From Hydromicrobium sp964517765 (GTDB taxonomy: Bacteria; Actinomycetota; Humimicrobiia; Humimicrobiales; Humimicrobiaceae): a stretch of DNA of 64,000 bases. A program made the position numbers and the translations under genes. Below, piece after piece: positions 52,731 through 60,288 of the stretch (position 1 is the first letter of the stretch; each line of letters begins with the position of its first letter). The stretch is from NCBI GenBank assembly GCA_964517765.1, contig CAZFEN010000004.1:1-64000 (forward strand). Direction: 5' to 3'. The notes under the pieces are model-generated. The model saw nothing but the letters and a program-made list of their open reading frames with translations. It made no database searches and was not told the origin of the DNA.

Positions 52731-53660
52731 TTGCTTATGATAACAGTAGAAAATCTTACCAAAAAATTCGGAAACATCACTGCGGTTGAAAATATTTCCT
52801 TCAATATAAACGAAAGTGAGATATTCGGATTTCTGGGGCCAAATGGAGCCGGAAAAACCACGACCATAAGAATGCTTTCAACGCTTATTCCCCCGACTTC
52901 GGGGAAGATAACCATAGATAACAGAGACAACCGCAGCAATGGAGAATATATAAGATCGATAACCGGGTTGCTGACCGAGTCTCCGGGAATGTATGAGAAG
53001 ATCTCTGGTTATGATAATCTTGAATATTATTCAAGCTTTTATAATATACCAGACAGTACCAGAAAAAATAATATCGAAAAATATCTCAAAATGTTTGATT
53101 TATGGGATAGAAAAGATGACCTCGCCGGTACCTATTCCAAAGGGATGAAACAGAAACTCGCGCTATCCCGGGCACTTATACATGAACCAAAGATATTACT
53201 TCTGGATGAACCAACTGCCGGTCTTGATCCGGAAAGCGCTCATATGGTAAGAATATTCATCGAAGGCTTAAAAAAAGAAAAGACAACCGTTTTTCTCTGT
53301 ACCCATAATCTGGAAGAAGCTTCCAATCTATCAGATAGGGTATGCATCATAAAGAAAAAGATTATAAGGATTGCCACCCTTTCCGAATTACAGAATGATG
53401 ATAAAAATAAAAGAGCCGAGATCATATTTACCGATGATGCAGATAGATATGTAAAACTGCTGGAGGAACCTTTCGGGGTAAAGACCATTCATACCGAAAA
53501 AAACAGGGCAGCGGTGGTAATTGAAAAACCGGAAACCTCAAATCCTCTGATCATTAAAAAACTTATCGACAGTGGAGCCGGCATCATTTATTTTAACGAG
53601 GTAAAGGCAACTCTGGAAGAAATATATCTGGATTTAATAAAAGACGAAAAGACAAAATGA
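52731..53660 (+). CDS. ABC transporter ATP-binding protein (NatA/CcmA-like)
   Basis: 309 residues. Walker A FLGPNGAGKTTTIRMLSTL, Q-loop region, YSKGMKQKLALSRALIHEPKILLLDEPTAGLDP (signature and Walker B) and TVFLCTHNLEEASNLSDRVCI are intact. A C-terminal extension of about 80 residues is typical of NatA-type exporters. TTG 52731 has AAAGG 7 bases upstream; ATG 52737 is an alternative. It powers the membrane protein encoded next, with which it overlaps by 4 bases. Substrate unknown. Confidence 0.92.
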   Translation: MLMITVENLTKKFGNITAVENISFNINESEIFGFLGPNGAGKTTTIRMLSTLIPPTSGKITIDNRDNRSNGEYIRSITGLLTESPGMYEKISGYDNLEYYSSFYNIPDSTRKNNIEKYLKMFDLWDRKDDLAGTYSKGMKQKLALSRALIHEPKILLLDEPTAGLDPESAHMVRIFIEGLKKEKTTVFLCTHNLEEASNLSDRVCIIKKKIIRIATLSELQNDDKNKRAEIIFTDDADRYVKLLEEPFGVKTIHTEKNRAAVVIEKPETSNPLIIKKLIDSGAGIIYFNEVKATLEEIYLDLIKDEKTK

Positions 53661-54448
53661 AAAAAGCAGGAATTATTTTTAAAAAAGAAATAAAAGAAGT
53701 CATAAGGAATAAAAACATATGGCTGCCTATTCTTATAATCACTGCCATATTTTCGATAGCTATACCGCTTTTCATTATTCTTGGAAGCAGCTCCTTATTG
53801 AGTGATGAGGATACCATAAATTTCATTAATAAAATGTTCGGACAGGTTGACGATCCGATCAGGGTACTCATAGGATTTGCCCTGAAGCAATTACTCATTT
53901 TTCTGCTCATAATTCCGGCAATGGTTCCCAGCCTGATTGCTCCCTCCTCGATAATCATGGAAAAAGAGAATAATACTCTCGAACCGCTTCTGGCAACACC
54001 AATAAAAACGTCCGAATTGCTTCTGGGGAAATCTCTTACAGCCTGGGTCCCGGCTTTTATTATATCCACCATTAATTTTATTATACTTACCGTGGTAGTG
54101 GACATAGCAGCTTTCATTAAGCTTGGTTACGCGCCTCTTCCCAATATCGAATGGGTAATAGTTGCGTTTTTGTTAAGTCCGATATTGTCCTTTATACTGA
54201 CAATGGCCAGCATAATTGTGTCTTCAAGGTCCACTGATATAAGAGCCGCACAGGGAATAGGTGCGGTGATAATATTTCCGATTTATCTTATTATCGGACT
54301 GCAGCTTGCGGGATTATTTCTCTTAAATATCACTTATCTTCTCATAGGATGTGTGATACTGCTGGCAGTATGCCCGCTGGTTCTAAAACTGGCAGTAAAG
54401 ATTTTTGACCGTGAAAATATCCTTACAAGGTGGAAGATGAAAGCTTAG
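53657..54448 (+). CDS. ABC transporter membrane protein (ABC-2 type)
   Basis: 263 residues with about six hydrophobic segments. KKAGIIFKKEIKEVIRNKNIWLPILIITAIF at the start and MEKENNTLEPLLATPIKTSELLLGKSLTAW with the conserved ABC-2 loop show a NatB-like permease. Forms a two-gene exporter with the upstream ATPase; drugs, sodium or peptide export are all possible. Divergent from pabA, convergent with the RRM gene at 54515. Confidence 0.88.
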   Translation: MKKAGIIFKKEIKEVIRNKNIWLPILIITAIFSIAIPLFIILGSSSLLSDEDTINFINKMFGQVDDPIRVLIGFALKQLLIFLLIIPAMVPSLIAPSSIIMEKENNTLEPLLATPIKTSELLLGKSLTAWVPAFIISTINFIILTVVVDIAAFIKLGYAPLPNIEWVIVAFLLSPILSFILTMASIIVSSRSTDIRAAQGIGAVIIFPIYLIIGLQLAGLFLLNITYLLIGCVILLAVCPLVLKLAVKIFDRENILTRWKMKA

Positions 54449-54514
54449 TCACATCTAAAGACACTCTCATCCCTTATGTTAAATTGAAATTCCATAATAT
54501 CTCATCGGATTATA

Positions 54515-54862
54515 TTATCTGGTTCTTCTTCTTATTTTTCTTAATTTGTAATTAAGATCATCTTTATGTGTATTTCGATAATTATCACTTCTTCGGTTTC
54601 CCTCAAAACTTCTGGTTTTCTGGGGTTTGGCTTCATTTACCAAAAGGGGTCTTTCTTTGAAAGTACTCTGGTTATACTTTTCTATGGCTTTGGCTGCCTC
54701 TTCTTCGGTGCCCATTTCTACGAATCCAAAGCCTTTTGACTTGCCGTCCAGACTTCTGATCACTTTTGCATACACCACAGTCCCTTCACTGGAAAATAAT
54801 TCTTCCAGTTCTTTGTCCAGGGTAGAGTATTCCAGATTGCCCACATATAATCTTTTATTCAC
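54515..54862 (-). CDS. RNA-binding protein with RRM domain (1)
   Basis: 115 residues starting at GTG. RRM fold residues 3-75: RNP2 RLYVGNL and RNP1 GKSKGFGFVEM, EELFSSEGTVVYAKVIR. The C-terminal 40 residues are basic (RSFEGNRRSDNYRN, KLRKIRRRTR), fitting RNA binding. Bacterial RRM proteins are small, often cold-responsive RNA chaperone-like factors. Paralogue of the gene at 55296, which is read the other way. Confidence 0.9.
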   Translation of the reverse strand: MNKRLYVGNLEYSTLDKELEELFSSEGTVVYAKVIRSLDGKSKGFGFVEMGTEEEAAKAIEKYNQSTFKERPLLVNEAKPQKTRSFEGNRRSDNYRNTHKDDLNYKLRKIRRRTR

Positions 54863-54911
54863 TCCGACTTCCTTTCGTCTTGTTAAAAATTATGTTTATA
54901 TAAAAAACAGG

Positions 54912-54929
54912 AACATTAAAAATAATGTT
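54912..54929. repeat. Perfect inverted repeat upstream of the RRM gene
   Basis: AACATTA-AAAA-TAATGTT, 7-bp arms, about 50 bases before the minus-strand RRM gene start. Could be an operator or an mRNA leader hairpin. Confidence 0.4.
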
Positions 54930-55148
54930 TAAAAATACTGACTTTACTCTGGAAGATTCGCTAAAAAACGCGGACTCTTACATTAATACATTATTTAACG
55001 ACAAATCCTACTGGTAATTTAAATTATGCTGTAAAATCATCAATCCCTGTGCATTAATTATATATTATATTTTCTATTTTATACAATTTTAATCGGGATT
55101 GGCATAAAACCTGTTCAAGAACCTAAATTATACATAAATATATATATA

Positions 55149-55178
55149 TTGACATGAGTTTATTAAAAAGATTATAAT
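55149..55178 (+). promoter_or_regulatory. Promoter of RRM gene 2
   Basis: TTGACA (55149-55154), 18-base spacer, TATAAT (55173-55178): both hexamers match consensus. Transcription would begin near 55185, giving a leader of about 110 bases. Confidence 0.8.
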
Positions 55179-55234
55179 TAGGGCTCTCTTTTGTTTAATG
55201 ATGTTTTGATTAAGAGTTAGGCTTTGTTACTGCA

Positions 55235-55294
55235 CTTACCTCTCTAAAAGAAATATTATGAAGCTTGGAGAGACTATAATAAAAAGGAGGTAAG
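55235..55294 (+). promoter_or_regulatory. RRM gene 2 leader: possible SD-sequestering RNA switch
   Basis: CTTACCTC at 55235-55242 is perfectly complementary to GAGGTAAG at 55287-55294, which contains the SD of the RRM gene. An alternative pairing, TCTCT (55241-55245) with AGAGA (55269-55273), uses part of the same upstream strand and would free the SD. Two exclusive structures suggest control by temperature or protein; this is inference. Confidence 0.5.
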
Positions 55295-55295
55295 A

Positions 55296-55562
55296 ATGCA
55301 AAGTAACAAACTATATGTTGGAAATTTAAGCTACTCTGTTACAGATAAGCAGCTTGAAGAGCTTTTCTCTCAACATGGACAAATCAAAGAAGTTACCATA
55401 ATCGGAAGTAAAGGATTTGGATTTGTTGAAATGTCTGATGCAGCAGAGGCAGAAAAGGCAAAAGAAGCTTTAGATGGCACGACCTTTGAAGGCCGTACAT
55501 TGAAAGTTGATGAAGCCCGTCCTCGAAGAGAGAGAACAGATAACAACTACAGAAGATATTAA
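55296..55562 (+). CDS. RNA-binding protein with RRM domain (2)
   Basis: 88 residues; ATG preceded by AAAAAGGAGGTAAG. RNP2 KLYVGNLSY and RNP1 SKGFGFVEM are intact, with a shorter loop between strands 2 and 3 than in the gene at 54515; ends in a basic tail (ARPRRERTDNNYRRY). Likely an RNA chaperone or regulator of translation. It has a strong promoter, a structured leader and its own terminator, so it is an independent, probably highly expressed single-gene unit. Confidence 0.92.
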   Translation: MQSNKLYVGNLSYSVTDKQLEELFSQHGQIKEVTIIGSKGFGFVEMSDAAEAEKAKEALDGTTFEGRTLKVDEARPRRERTDNNYRRY

Positions 55563-55598
55563 ATTAATTAAATATAATTAAGATTAATTTGATGATCT

Positions 55599-55632
55599 AA
55601 AAAAGACCCCGCTTGAGGTGGGGTCTTTTTAT
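55599..55632 (+). terminator. Intrinsic terminator of RRM gene 2
   Basis: AAAAGACCCC, a 9-base loop, GGGGTCTTTT and a T-rich tail, 40 bases after the stop codon. Clear Rho-independent hairpin; it may also work in reverse. Confidence 0.93.
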
Positions 55633-55710
55633 ATTGAATAATAAGTTTATGTCAAATTATATACAAGAATCTCATAATACCTTAAAACTGCTGCTGACAT
55701 AATTATTAAA

Positions 55711-55869
55711 CTAGGATTTATTAAATCTATCCGAATTATGTTTCTTACATTCATCGGCATATGGGCAATCCATACAAATACTCTTCTTTTTTGACTGCCT
55801 GATGAAAAATATTATTAAATAACCCAGCGCAGCCAGGCCTATAACTATTATCAAAGGCATTTCCCACAT
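55711..55869 (-). CDS. FeoB-associated Cys-rich membrane protein
   Basis: 52 residues, missed by length filters. SD GGTGAT five bases before the ATG. One membrane helix (PLIIVIGLAALGYLIIFFI) then a basic stretch and Cys-rich tail CMDCPYADEC. This is the usual small FeoB-associated protein of anaerobic bacteria, which sits just after feoB. Its role is not settled; an iron-handling or electron-transfer helper is plausible. Separated from feoB by 27 bases. Confidence 0.85.
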   Translation of the reverse strand: MWEMPLIIVIGLAALGYLIIFFIRQSKKKSICMDCPYADECKKHNSDRFNKS

Positions 55870-55896
55870 TTATATCACCAATTTTTATATAAAAAT

Positions 55897-58044
55897 TTAT
55901 TTGATAAAAATTCTTCCGATCTGAAAAACCAGAAAAGATACTACCCAGGCAAGCAGTAAGGTATATCCCATCTGGAACAACATCTCTTTTGTCCCTGCTT
56001 CTTTTCTGAATATAGCCATAGCAGCAAGGCAGGGGAAATAAAGCAGAGTAAATAACATGAAGTTATATCCAACCAGAGGAGTATAATGATTATACAGAGC
56101 AGTCTTTAAAGAATCAGGCTGCCTATCTGTCTCCTGTATGCTGTAAAGGGTACCCATAGTGGACACGATTACTTCTTTTGCGGCAATTCCCGAAATAGTG
56201 GCAACTACCATTTTCCAGTCAAAACCAAGCGGCTTGAATACCGGTTCCAGGAAGCGTCCTATTCTTCCTGCCGCCGAATATGCCAGCCTCTCACCTGCCA
56301 TTTCTGCCTCTACTGTGGCTATTCCTATATCGTATTCCTGGCCGGTTATTTCACCGGACTGATACAACCGTTCGGTTTCTTCAATCTGACCGGCATAATC
56401 CTGAGTGTAATTATTTCCAATCATGGGAAAAGTAAAAAGTATCCACATCAGTATAGATATGGCCAGTATTATGGTACCCGCCTTCTTGACATACAACCAG
56501 GCCCTTTCCCAGGTATGGATCAGTATTCCTTTAAGCGTTGGCAACCGGTAAGCCGGAAGTTCCATGACAAAAGGATCAGACTCGCCCCTGAACCTGGTTG
56601 CCCGCAGCACTTTAGCCATAATTACAGCCATTATCACACCTATTAAATAAATTGAGAATATCACATTTCCGGCCACCGCAGGGAAAAATGCTCCGGCAAA
56701 AAGTATATACACAGGAAGTCGAGCGCCACAACTCATAAAAGTATTTATGTGCATGGTAACCAGCCGGTCTTTTTTATTTTCGAGAATCCTGGACCCCATA
56801 TATGCCGGGACCGTACAGCCAAATCCAATAACCAGAGGAATAAAGGATTTTCCATGAAGCCCTATTTTATGCATTATCCTGTCCATAACAAAAGCAGCTC
56901 TTGCCATATAACCCGAATCTTCAAGAACAGCTATGGCAAAAAAAAGCAGTATTATATTAGGGGTAAATGTAATTACTCCTCCCACTCCACCTATAATCCC
57001 GTCAACCAGTAGCGACCTTACGAGACCCTGCGGTACGATATTAGTGACGAGAGCACTTAATTTCTCGAAACCCAATCCCAGCCAGTTTGCAGGATATTTT
57101 CCAAGTGTAAACACAAATTGAAACATAAGCCAGATTACAAAAGCAAATATCGGTATTCCCATTATCCTGTTAGTAAGTATCCGGTCAATCTTTTCGCTTC
57201 TATCTAATTCTGCCAAACCAGTTTCTTTGTATGCTTCCAGAAGAGCTCCTTTTATAAATCCATATCTCGCATCGGCTATTATCACCTCGGGAGGATCTCT
57301 TAGAATACTGGTTATATGATTTACCGAACTCCTGATAGTTTCATCAATTTTAGAGTATTTCGGACCGGACGCTTTTTTTATGGTATCAATTATTTCTTTG
57401 TCCTGTTCAAGTAGTTTTACTGCTATCCACCTCGTATCAAAATTAAAGGTCGGAATTTTTTGTTTTTTTAAAACTGATATGATCCTTACGATTTCATTTT
57501 CTACTTCCTCGCCATATTTTACTTCTACTTTTTTCTCTTTCTTGCTTTTTACCACCATGATTACTGCTTCCAACAACTCTTTACTTCCCAATCCCTTTGA
57601 TCCTACCATTTCTATAATAGATACACCTAAAAGTTCCGAAAGCAGATCGATATCGATCTTTTTACCACTTTTTTTTACGATATCTGTCATGTTGAATGCT
57701 AAAATCAGGGGTACTTCAAGTTCAATAAGCTGAGTTGCAAGGTAAAGATTGCGTTCCAGATTGGAGGAATCAACGACATCAATGACTACATCAGGTTTCT
57801 CATTAATAACAAAATTCCTGGCTACAATTTCTTCCATAGAGTATGCAGTAAGACTATAAGTGCCCGGCAGGTCAACTACATTTATTTTGAATTCTTTATA
57901 CTCGACTATACCTGACTTTTTTTCGACAGTAACACCCGGATAGTTACCCACATGCTGCCTTAAGCCGGTTAAATTGTTGAAGATTGTTGTTTTGCCAGAA
58001 TTGGGGTTTCCTGAAAGCGCTATGGTTATTTGTCTCGCTGTCAT
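55897..58044 (-). CDS. feoB: Ferrous iron transporter FeoB
   Basis: 715 residues. N-terminal G domain with GNPNSGKTTIFNNLTGL (G1), VVDLPGTYSLTAYS (G3), AFNMTD (G4), a helical spacer, then the membrane part: GIPIFAFVIWLMFQF, GIIGGVGGVITFTPNIILLFF, FGCTVPAYMGSRI with the conserved Cys, FMSCGARLPVYILFAGAFF and MVVATISGIAAKEVIVSTMGT. Takes up Fe(II) under anoxic conditions. Overlaps feoA by one base. Confidence 0.97.
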   Translation of the reverse strand: MTARQITIALSGNPNSGKTTIFNNLTGLRQHVGNYPGVTVEKKSGIVEYKEFKINVVDLPGTYSLTAYSMEEIVARNFVINEKPDVVIDVVDSSNLERNLYLATQLIELEVPLILAFNMTDIVKKSGKKIDIDLLSELLGVSIIEMVGSKGLGSKELLEAVIMVVKSKKEKKVEVKYGEEVENEIVRIISVLKKQKIPTFNFDTRWIAVKLLEQDKEIIDTIKKASGPKYSKIDETIRSSVNHITSILRDPPEVIIADARYGFIKGALLEAYKETGLAELDRSEKIDRILTNRIMGIPIFAFVIWLMFQFVFTLGKYPANWLGLGFEKLSALVTNIVPQGLVRSLLVDGIIGGVGGVITFTPNIILLFFAIAVLEDSGYMARAAFVMDRIMHKIGLHGKSFIPLVIGFGCTVPAYMGSRILENKKDRLVTMHINTFMSCGARLPVYILFAGAFFPAVAGNVIFSIYLIGVIMAVIMAKVLRATRFRGESDPFVMELPAYRLPTLKGILIHTWERAWLYVKKAGTIILAISILMWILFTFPMIGNNYTQDYAGQIEETERLYQSGEITGQEYDIGIATVEAEMAGERLAYSAAGRIGRFLEPVFKPLGFDWKMVVATISGIAAKEVIVSTMGTLYSIQETDRQPDSLKTALYNHYTPLVGYNFMLFTLLYFPCLAAMAIFRKEAGTKEMLFQMGYTLLLAWVVSFLVFQIGRIFIK

Positions 58045-58334
58045 TAAATCTCCCTGATTTGAATCTTTTCAGCCATTCCTCTTCCTATAGCGAATTTTGT
58101 ACCTTTAACCATAACGCATAACGGTCCTCCTCTGGAGGCACCGGAAACATAAAAGACTTCACCGGGGATAAATCCCATGGCGCAAAGCCTGGAATTAAGC
58201 CTGCATCCACTGTCAATTCTTGCTATTTTATATTTTTTGCCCGGCGCAGCTTCAGCCATACTGAAAATATCCTCAGCTCTGTAATGCTCTCTATTTGCTT
58301 TTCTTCCTCTGAATTGTAAACCCCATCTTCTCAT
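58044..58334 (-). CDS. feoA: FeoA family protein
   Basis: 96 residues. From about residue 26: SMAEAAPGKKYKIARIDSGC, RLCAMGFIPGEVFYV and AIGRGMAEKIQI form the SH3-like FeoA fold. Residues 1-25 are basic and have no clear FeoA counterpart; Met26 with GAGGA 10 bases upstream is another possible start. It helps FeoB function. First gene of feoA-feoB-small protein. Confidence 0.88.
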   Translation of the reverse strand: MRRWGLQFRGRKANREHYRAEDIFSMAEAAPGKKYKIARIDSGCRLNSRLCAMGFIPGEVFYVSGASRGGPLCVMVKGTKFAIGRGMAEKIQIREI

Positions 58335-58356
58335 TTTATTAGCCTCATTAATAAAT

Positions 58357-58372
58357 ATTAGATAAGTCTAAC
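58357..58372. promoter_or_regulatory. Candidate DtxR operator at feoA
   Basis: On the minus strand GTTAGACTTATCTAAT. It begins on the last two bases of the -10 of the feoA promoter. It shares GTTAGA-N5-CTAAY with the site before dtxR, so Fe-dependent repression is likely. Confidence 0.7.
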
Positions 58373-58399
58373 ATTAATAGGTCTGTATAAATTTGTCAA
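58371..58399 (-). promoter_or_regulatory. Promoter of the feoAB operon
   Basis: TTGACA (58394-58399), 17-base spacer, TAATGT (58371-58376), overlapped at its downstream end by the candidate operator. Confidence 0.65.
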
Positions 58400-58455
58400 G
58401 AAATATTTTTAAAGTAAGCAATAAAAATGAAGAATTGTAGTGAAGCTTGAAGTCT

Positions 58456-58926
58456 CTATTTCTTTATCTTTTTTTTGCAACTCTCAGGATATATCTCATA
58501 TTTAGCATAGTAATTAAAATTTTTTAACCACTGAGGATAACCATCCGGACAGGTATCTACAAACCTGCTAAACTTTATAATTTTATCCATAGCTTCTTTA
58601 CTTATATAATGTTCAATATTGCAGGCATCCTTTTTTGAAACTCTGTCGCTTACTCCCAGGATTTCGTTTAAGAATTTATATACGTTTTCATGTTTATCAT
58701 TTACTATTTTTGCCAGTTTATGACCCTCGTCAGTTAACTCCAGGTATCCGTATTTTTCATGTATTACCAGTCCTTTTTTACTGAGTTTACCTATTGCGTC
58801 AACTACCGATGGCGTTTTTACATCTAAAAATTTGGCAACTTCCTTTACCCTGATGACTTTATTGGTAAGACTCAAGACATATATGGCCTCAATATAATCT
58901 TCCATGCTCTGACTTAGCTTTTTCAT
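58456..58926 (-). CDS. DtxR-family metal-dependent regulator
   Basis: 156 residues: N-terminal winged helix (SMEDYIEAIYVLSLTNKVI, VKTPSVVDAIGKLSKKGLV) and dimer/metal domain (KHENVYKFLNEILG, DACNIEHYI), without the C-terminal SH3 domain. Metal ligands at the DtxR numbers Cys102, Glu105, His106 and His79 are kept, but position 10 is Asp as in MntR, not Met. With iron it should bind GTTAG-N6-CTAAY sites. It lies beside feoAB and has its own promoter and operator, so it is likely autoregulated. Confidence 0.92.
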   Translation of the reverse strand: MKKLSQSMEDYIEAIYVLSLTNKVIRVKEVAKFLDVKTPSVVDAIGKLSKKGLVIHEKYGYLELTDEGHKLAKIVNDKHENVYKFLNEILGVSDRVSKKDACNIEHYISKEAMDKIIKFSRFVDTCPDGYPQWLKNFNYYAKYEIYPESCKKKIKK

Positions 58927-58956
58927 ATCTTTCCGGTTTCCTGTTTATCTAAATAT

Positions 58957-58972
58957 GTTAGTTCTATCTAAC
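58957..58972. promoter_or_regulatory. Candidate DtxR operator at dtxR (autoregulation)
   Basis: On the minus strand GTTAG-ATAGAA-CTAAC, a perfect 5-6-5 inverted repeat starting on the last two bases of the dtxR -10, the same placement as at feoA. Confidence 0.7.
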
Positions 58973-58999
58973 TATACTCATAAATAAAGTCTTTGTCAA
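58971..58999 (-). promoter_or_regulatory. Promoter of dtxR
   Basis: TTGACA (58994-58999), 17-base spacer, TATAGT (58971-58976). Confidence 0.7.
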
Positions 59000-59035
59000 A
59001 TTTCAAATGACTGGTTTATTTTGCAAGTATTAAAA

Positions 59036-60043
59036 TTAGACCACTACCCTGTTTCTGCCTTCATCCTTCGCTTTATACAGGGCATCATCTGCATATTTTA
59101 TCAGATAGTCCATTTTTGTGGCATCGAAAGGAAAATTGGATACTCCTAAGCTTATAGTGATATTGCCCTGTGGTTTTACTTTTTCCTCCCCCTCAAACTT
59201 ACATTTGTCCACAACCTCGCGTAATCTCTCTGCAAAAATCCTGGCACTTTGTTTATTGGTTTCACTGCAAATTACGGAAAATTCTTCCCCTCCATAGCGG
59301 TACACCCTATCAGTAGTTCTTTTATTCTCAATAAGGACCCTGCCCATCTTCCTCAGGATCATGTCCCCCATCTGATGACCATGAAAATCATTATAATTTT
59401 TAAAATAATCAATATCTATCATTAGAAGAGATAAACTTTTCACATATCTTATGGCTTCATTTAGAGTATCTTTTAAATCCATATCAAATTTTCTTCTATT
59501 GTATACTCCGGTTAACTCGTCTATTATCGTCAATTTTTTTATTTGCTCGTAATTTAATGCCCTTTCTATTGCAATAGAGATTTCATGGGCCAGTATATTC
59601 AAAAAATATTCGTGTTTACTGGAGAATGCATTTGTTTTTATCGAATCGATATAAATGATCCCTCTTACTTCGTTTTTTACTATGATAGGAATACATATCA
59701 TAGAAGTTGTTTTTTCACCTTTTGGAATGCTATATTTAAAATTGGAATTTTCGATATTTCCAATGAAAAGTTTATTTTTTGTGGATAATATATATTTTAT
59801 AAGGGGCATCTCCCGGCTGAACTCTACTTCTCTGATACTTTTTCCGAATCCGATCTCGCTCTGCAGCCTTACTCCTTTTTCGTCTATGAGAATTATGGCA
59901 CACCCATTACAATTGATAACCTTGAAAACCTTGTCTACAATCAGATCGCAGACTTTCTCCAGTTCCAGCTCGGATCCGATAGTACTGGCAATTCCAAAGA
60001 TAGCCTTTAGAATTTTTAAATCAATACTCTCTTTGCTTTCCAT
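59036..60043 (-). CDS. Diguanylate cyclase with GAF sensor domain
   Basis: 335 residues. A GAF domain (about 20-165: LELEKVCDLIVDKVFKVINC, IYIDSIKTNAFSSKHEYFLNIL) and a GGDEF domain with the active site RYGGEEFSVIC. The sequence RTTD stands five residues before GGEEF, the product-binding I-site, so feedback by c-di-GMP is likely. It makes c-di-GMP from GTP. No membrane segment; probably cytosolic. No regulatory partner in the neighbourhood. Confidence 0.93.
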   Translation of the reverse strand: MESKESIDLKILKAIFGIASTIGSELELEKVCDLIVDKVFKVINCNGCAIILIDEKGVRLQSEIGFGKSIREVEFSREMPLIKYILSTKNKLFIGNIENSNFKYSIPKGEKTTSMICIPIIVKNEVRGIIYIDSIKTNAFSSKHEYFLNILAHEISIAIERALNYEQIKKLTIIDELTGVYNRRKFDMDLKDTLNEAIRYVKSLSLLMIDIDYFKNYNDFHGHQMGDMILRKMGRVLIENKRTTDRVYRYGGEEFSVICSETNKQSARIFAERLREVVDKCKFEGEEKVKPQGNITISLGVSNFPFDATKMDYLIKYADDALYKAKDEGRNRVVV

Positions 60044-60218
60044 TATTAATTTAAAATTTGAAATACTCCTATATTTTCAAATATTATAAAAATTCTAAAA
60101 TAGCCAGATTCCCATAGATTTAGGATTTCTTCTTTATCTGCCCGGTATTTGTATTTAGTACTATTATATATTAAAGAAAAGAAAACCTGTATAAATTATA
60201 ACCAATATTTAATAAATA

Positions 60219-60275
60219 TATAATACGAGATGGAGAATTTTCTAACAAATTTATAATACGATATGGAGTATTTTT
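60219..60275. repeat. Short direct repeat upstream of the dehydrogenase gene's 3' end
   Basis: TATAATACGA-type 24-base units at 60219-60242 and 60252-60275 (period 33) agree at most positions (TATAATACG, ATGGAG, ATTTT). They lie between the GGDEF gene and the isocitrate dehydrogenase stop. Function unknown. Confidence 0.45.
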
Positions 60276-60288
60276 GAATAATTAATGA

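Larger units (their letters stand above)
54863..55295. other. Divergent intergenic region between two RRM genes
   Basis: 433 AT-rich bases. It holds an inverted repeat at 54912-54929, a strong plus-strand promoter at 55149-55178 and the structured leader of the second RRM gene. Nothing else recognisable. Confidence 0.6.

Noticed and set aside
52628..52939. N-terminal extension of pabA of 104 residues
   Set aside because: It covers the pabA promoter and lies opposite the ABC ATPase start; the residues do not resemble any glutaminase N-terminus.
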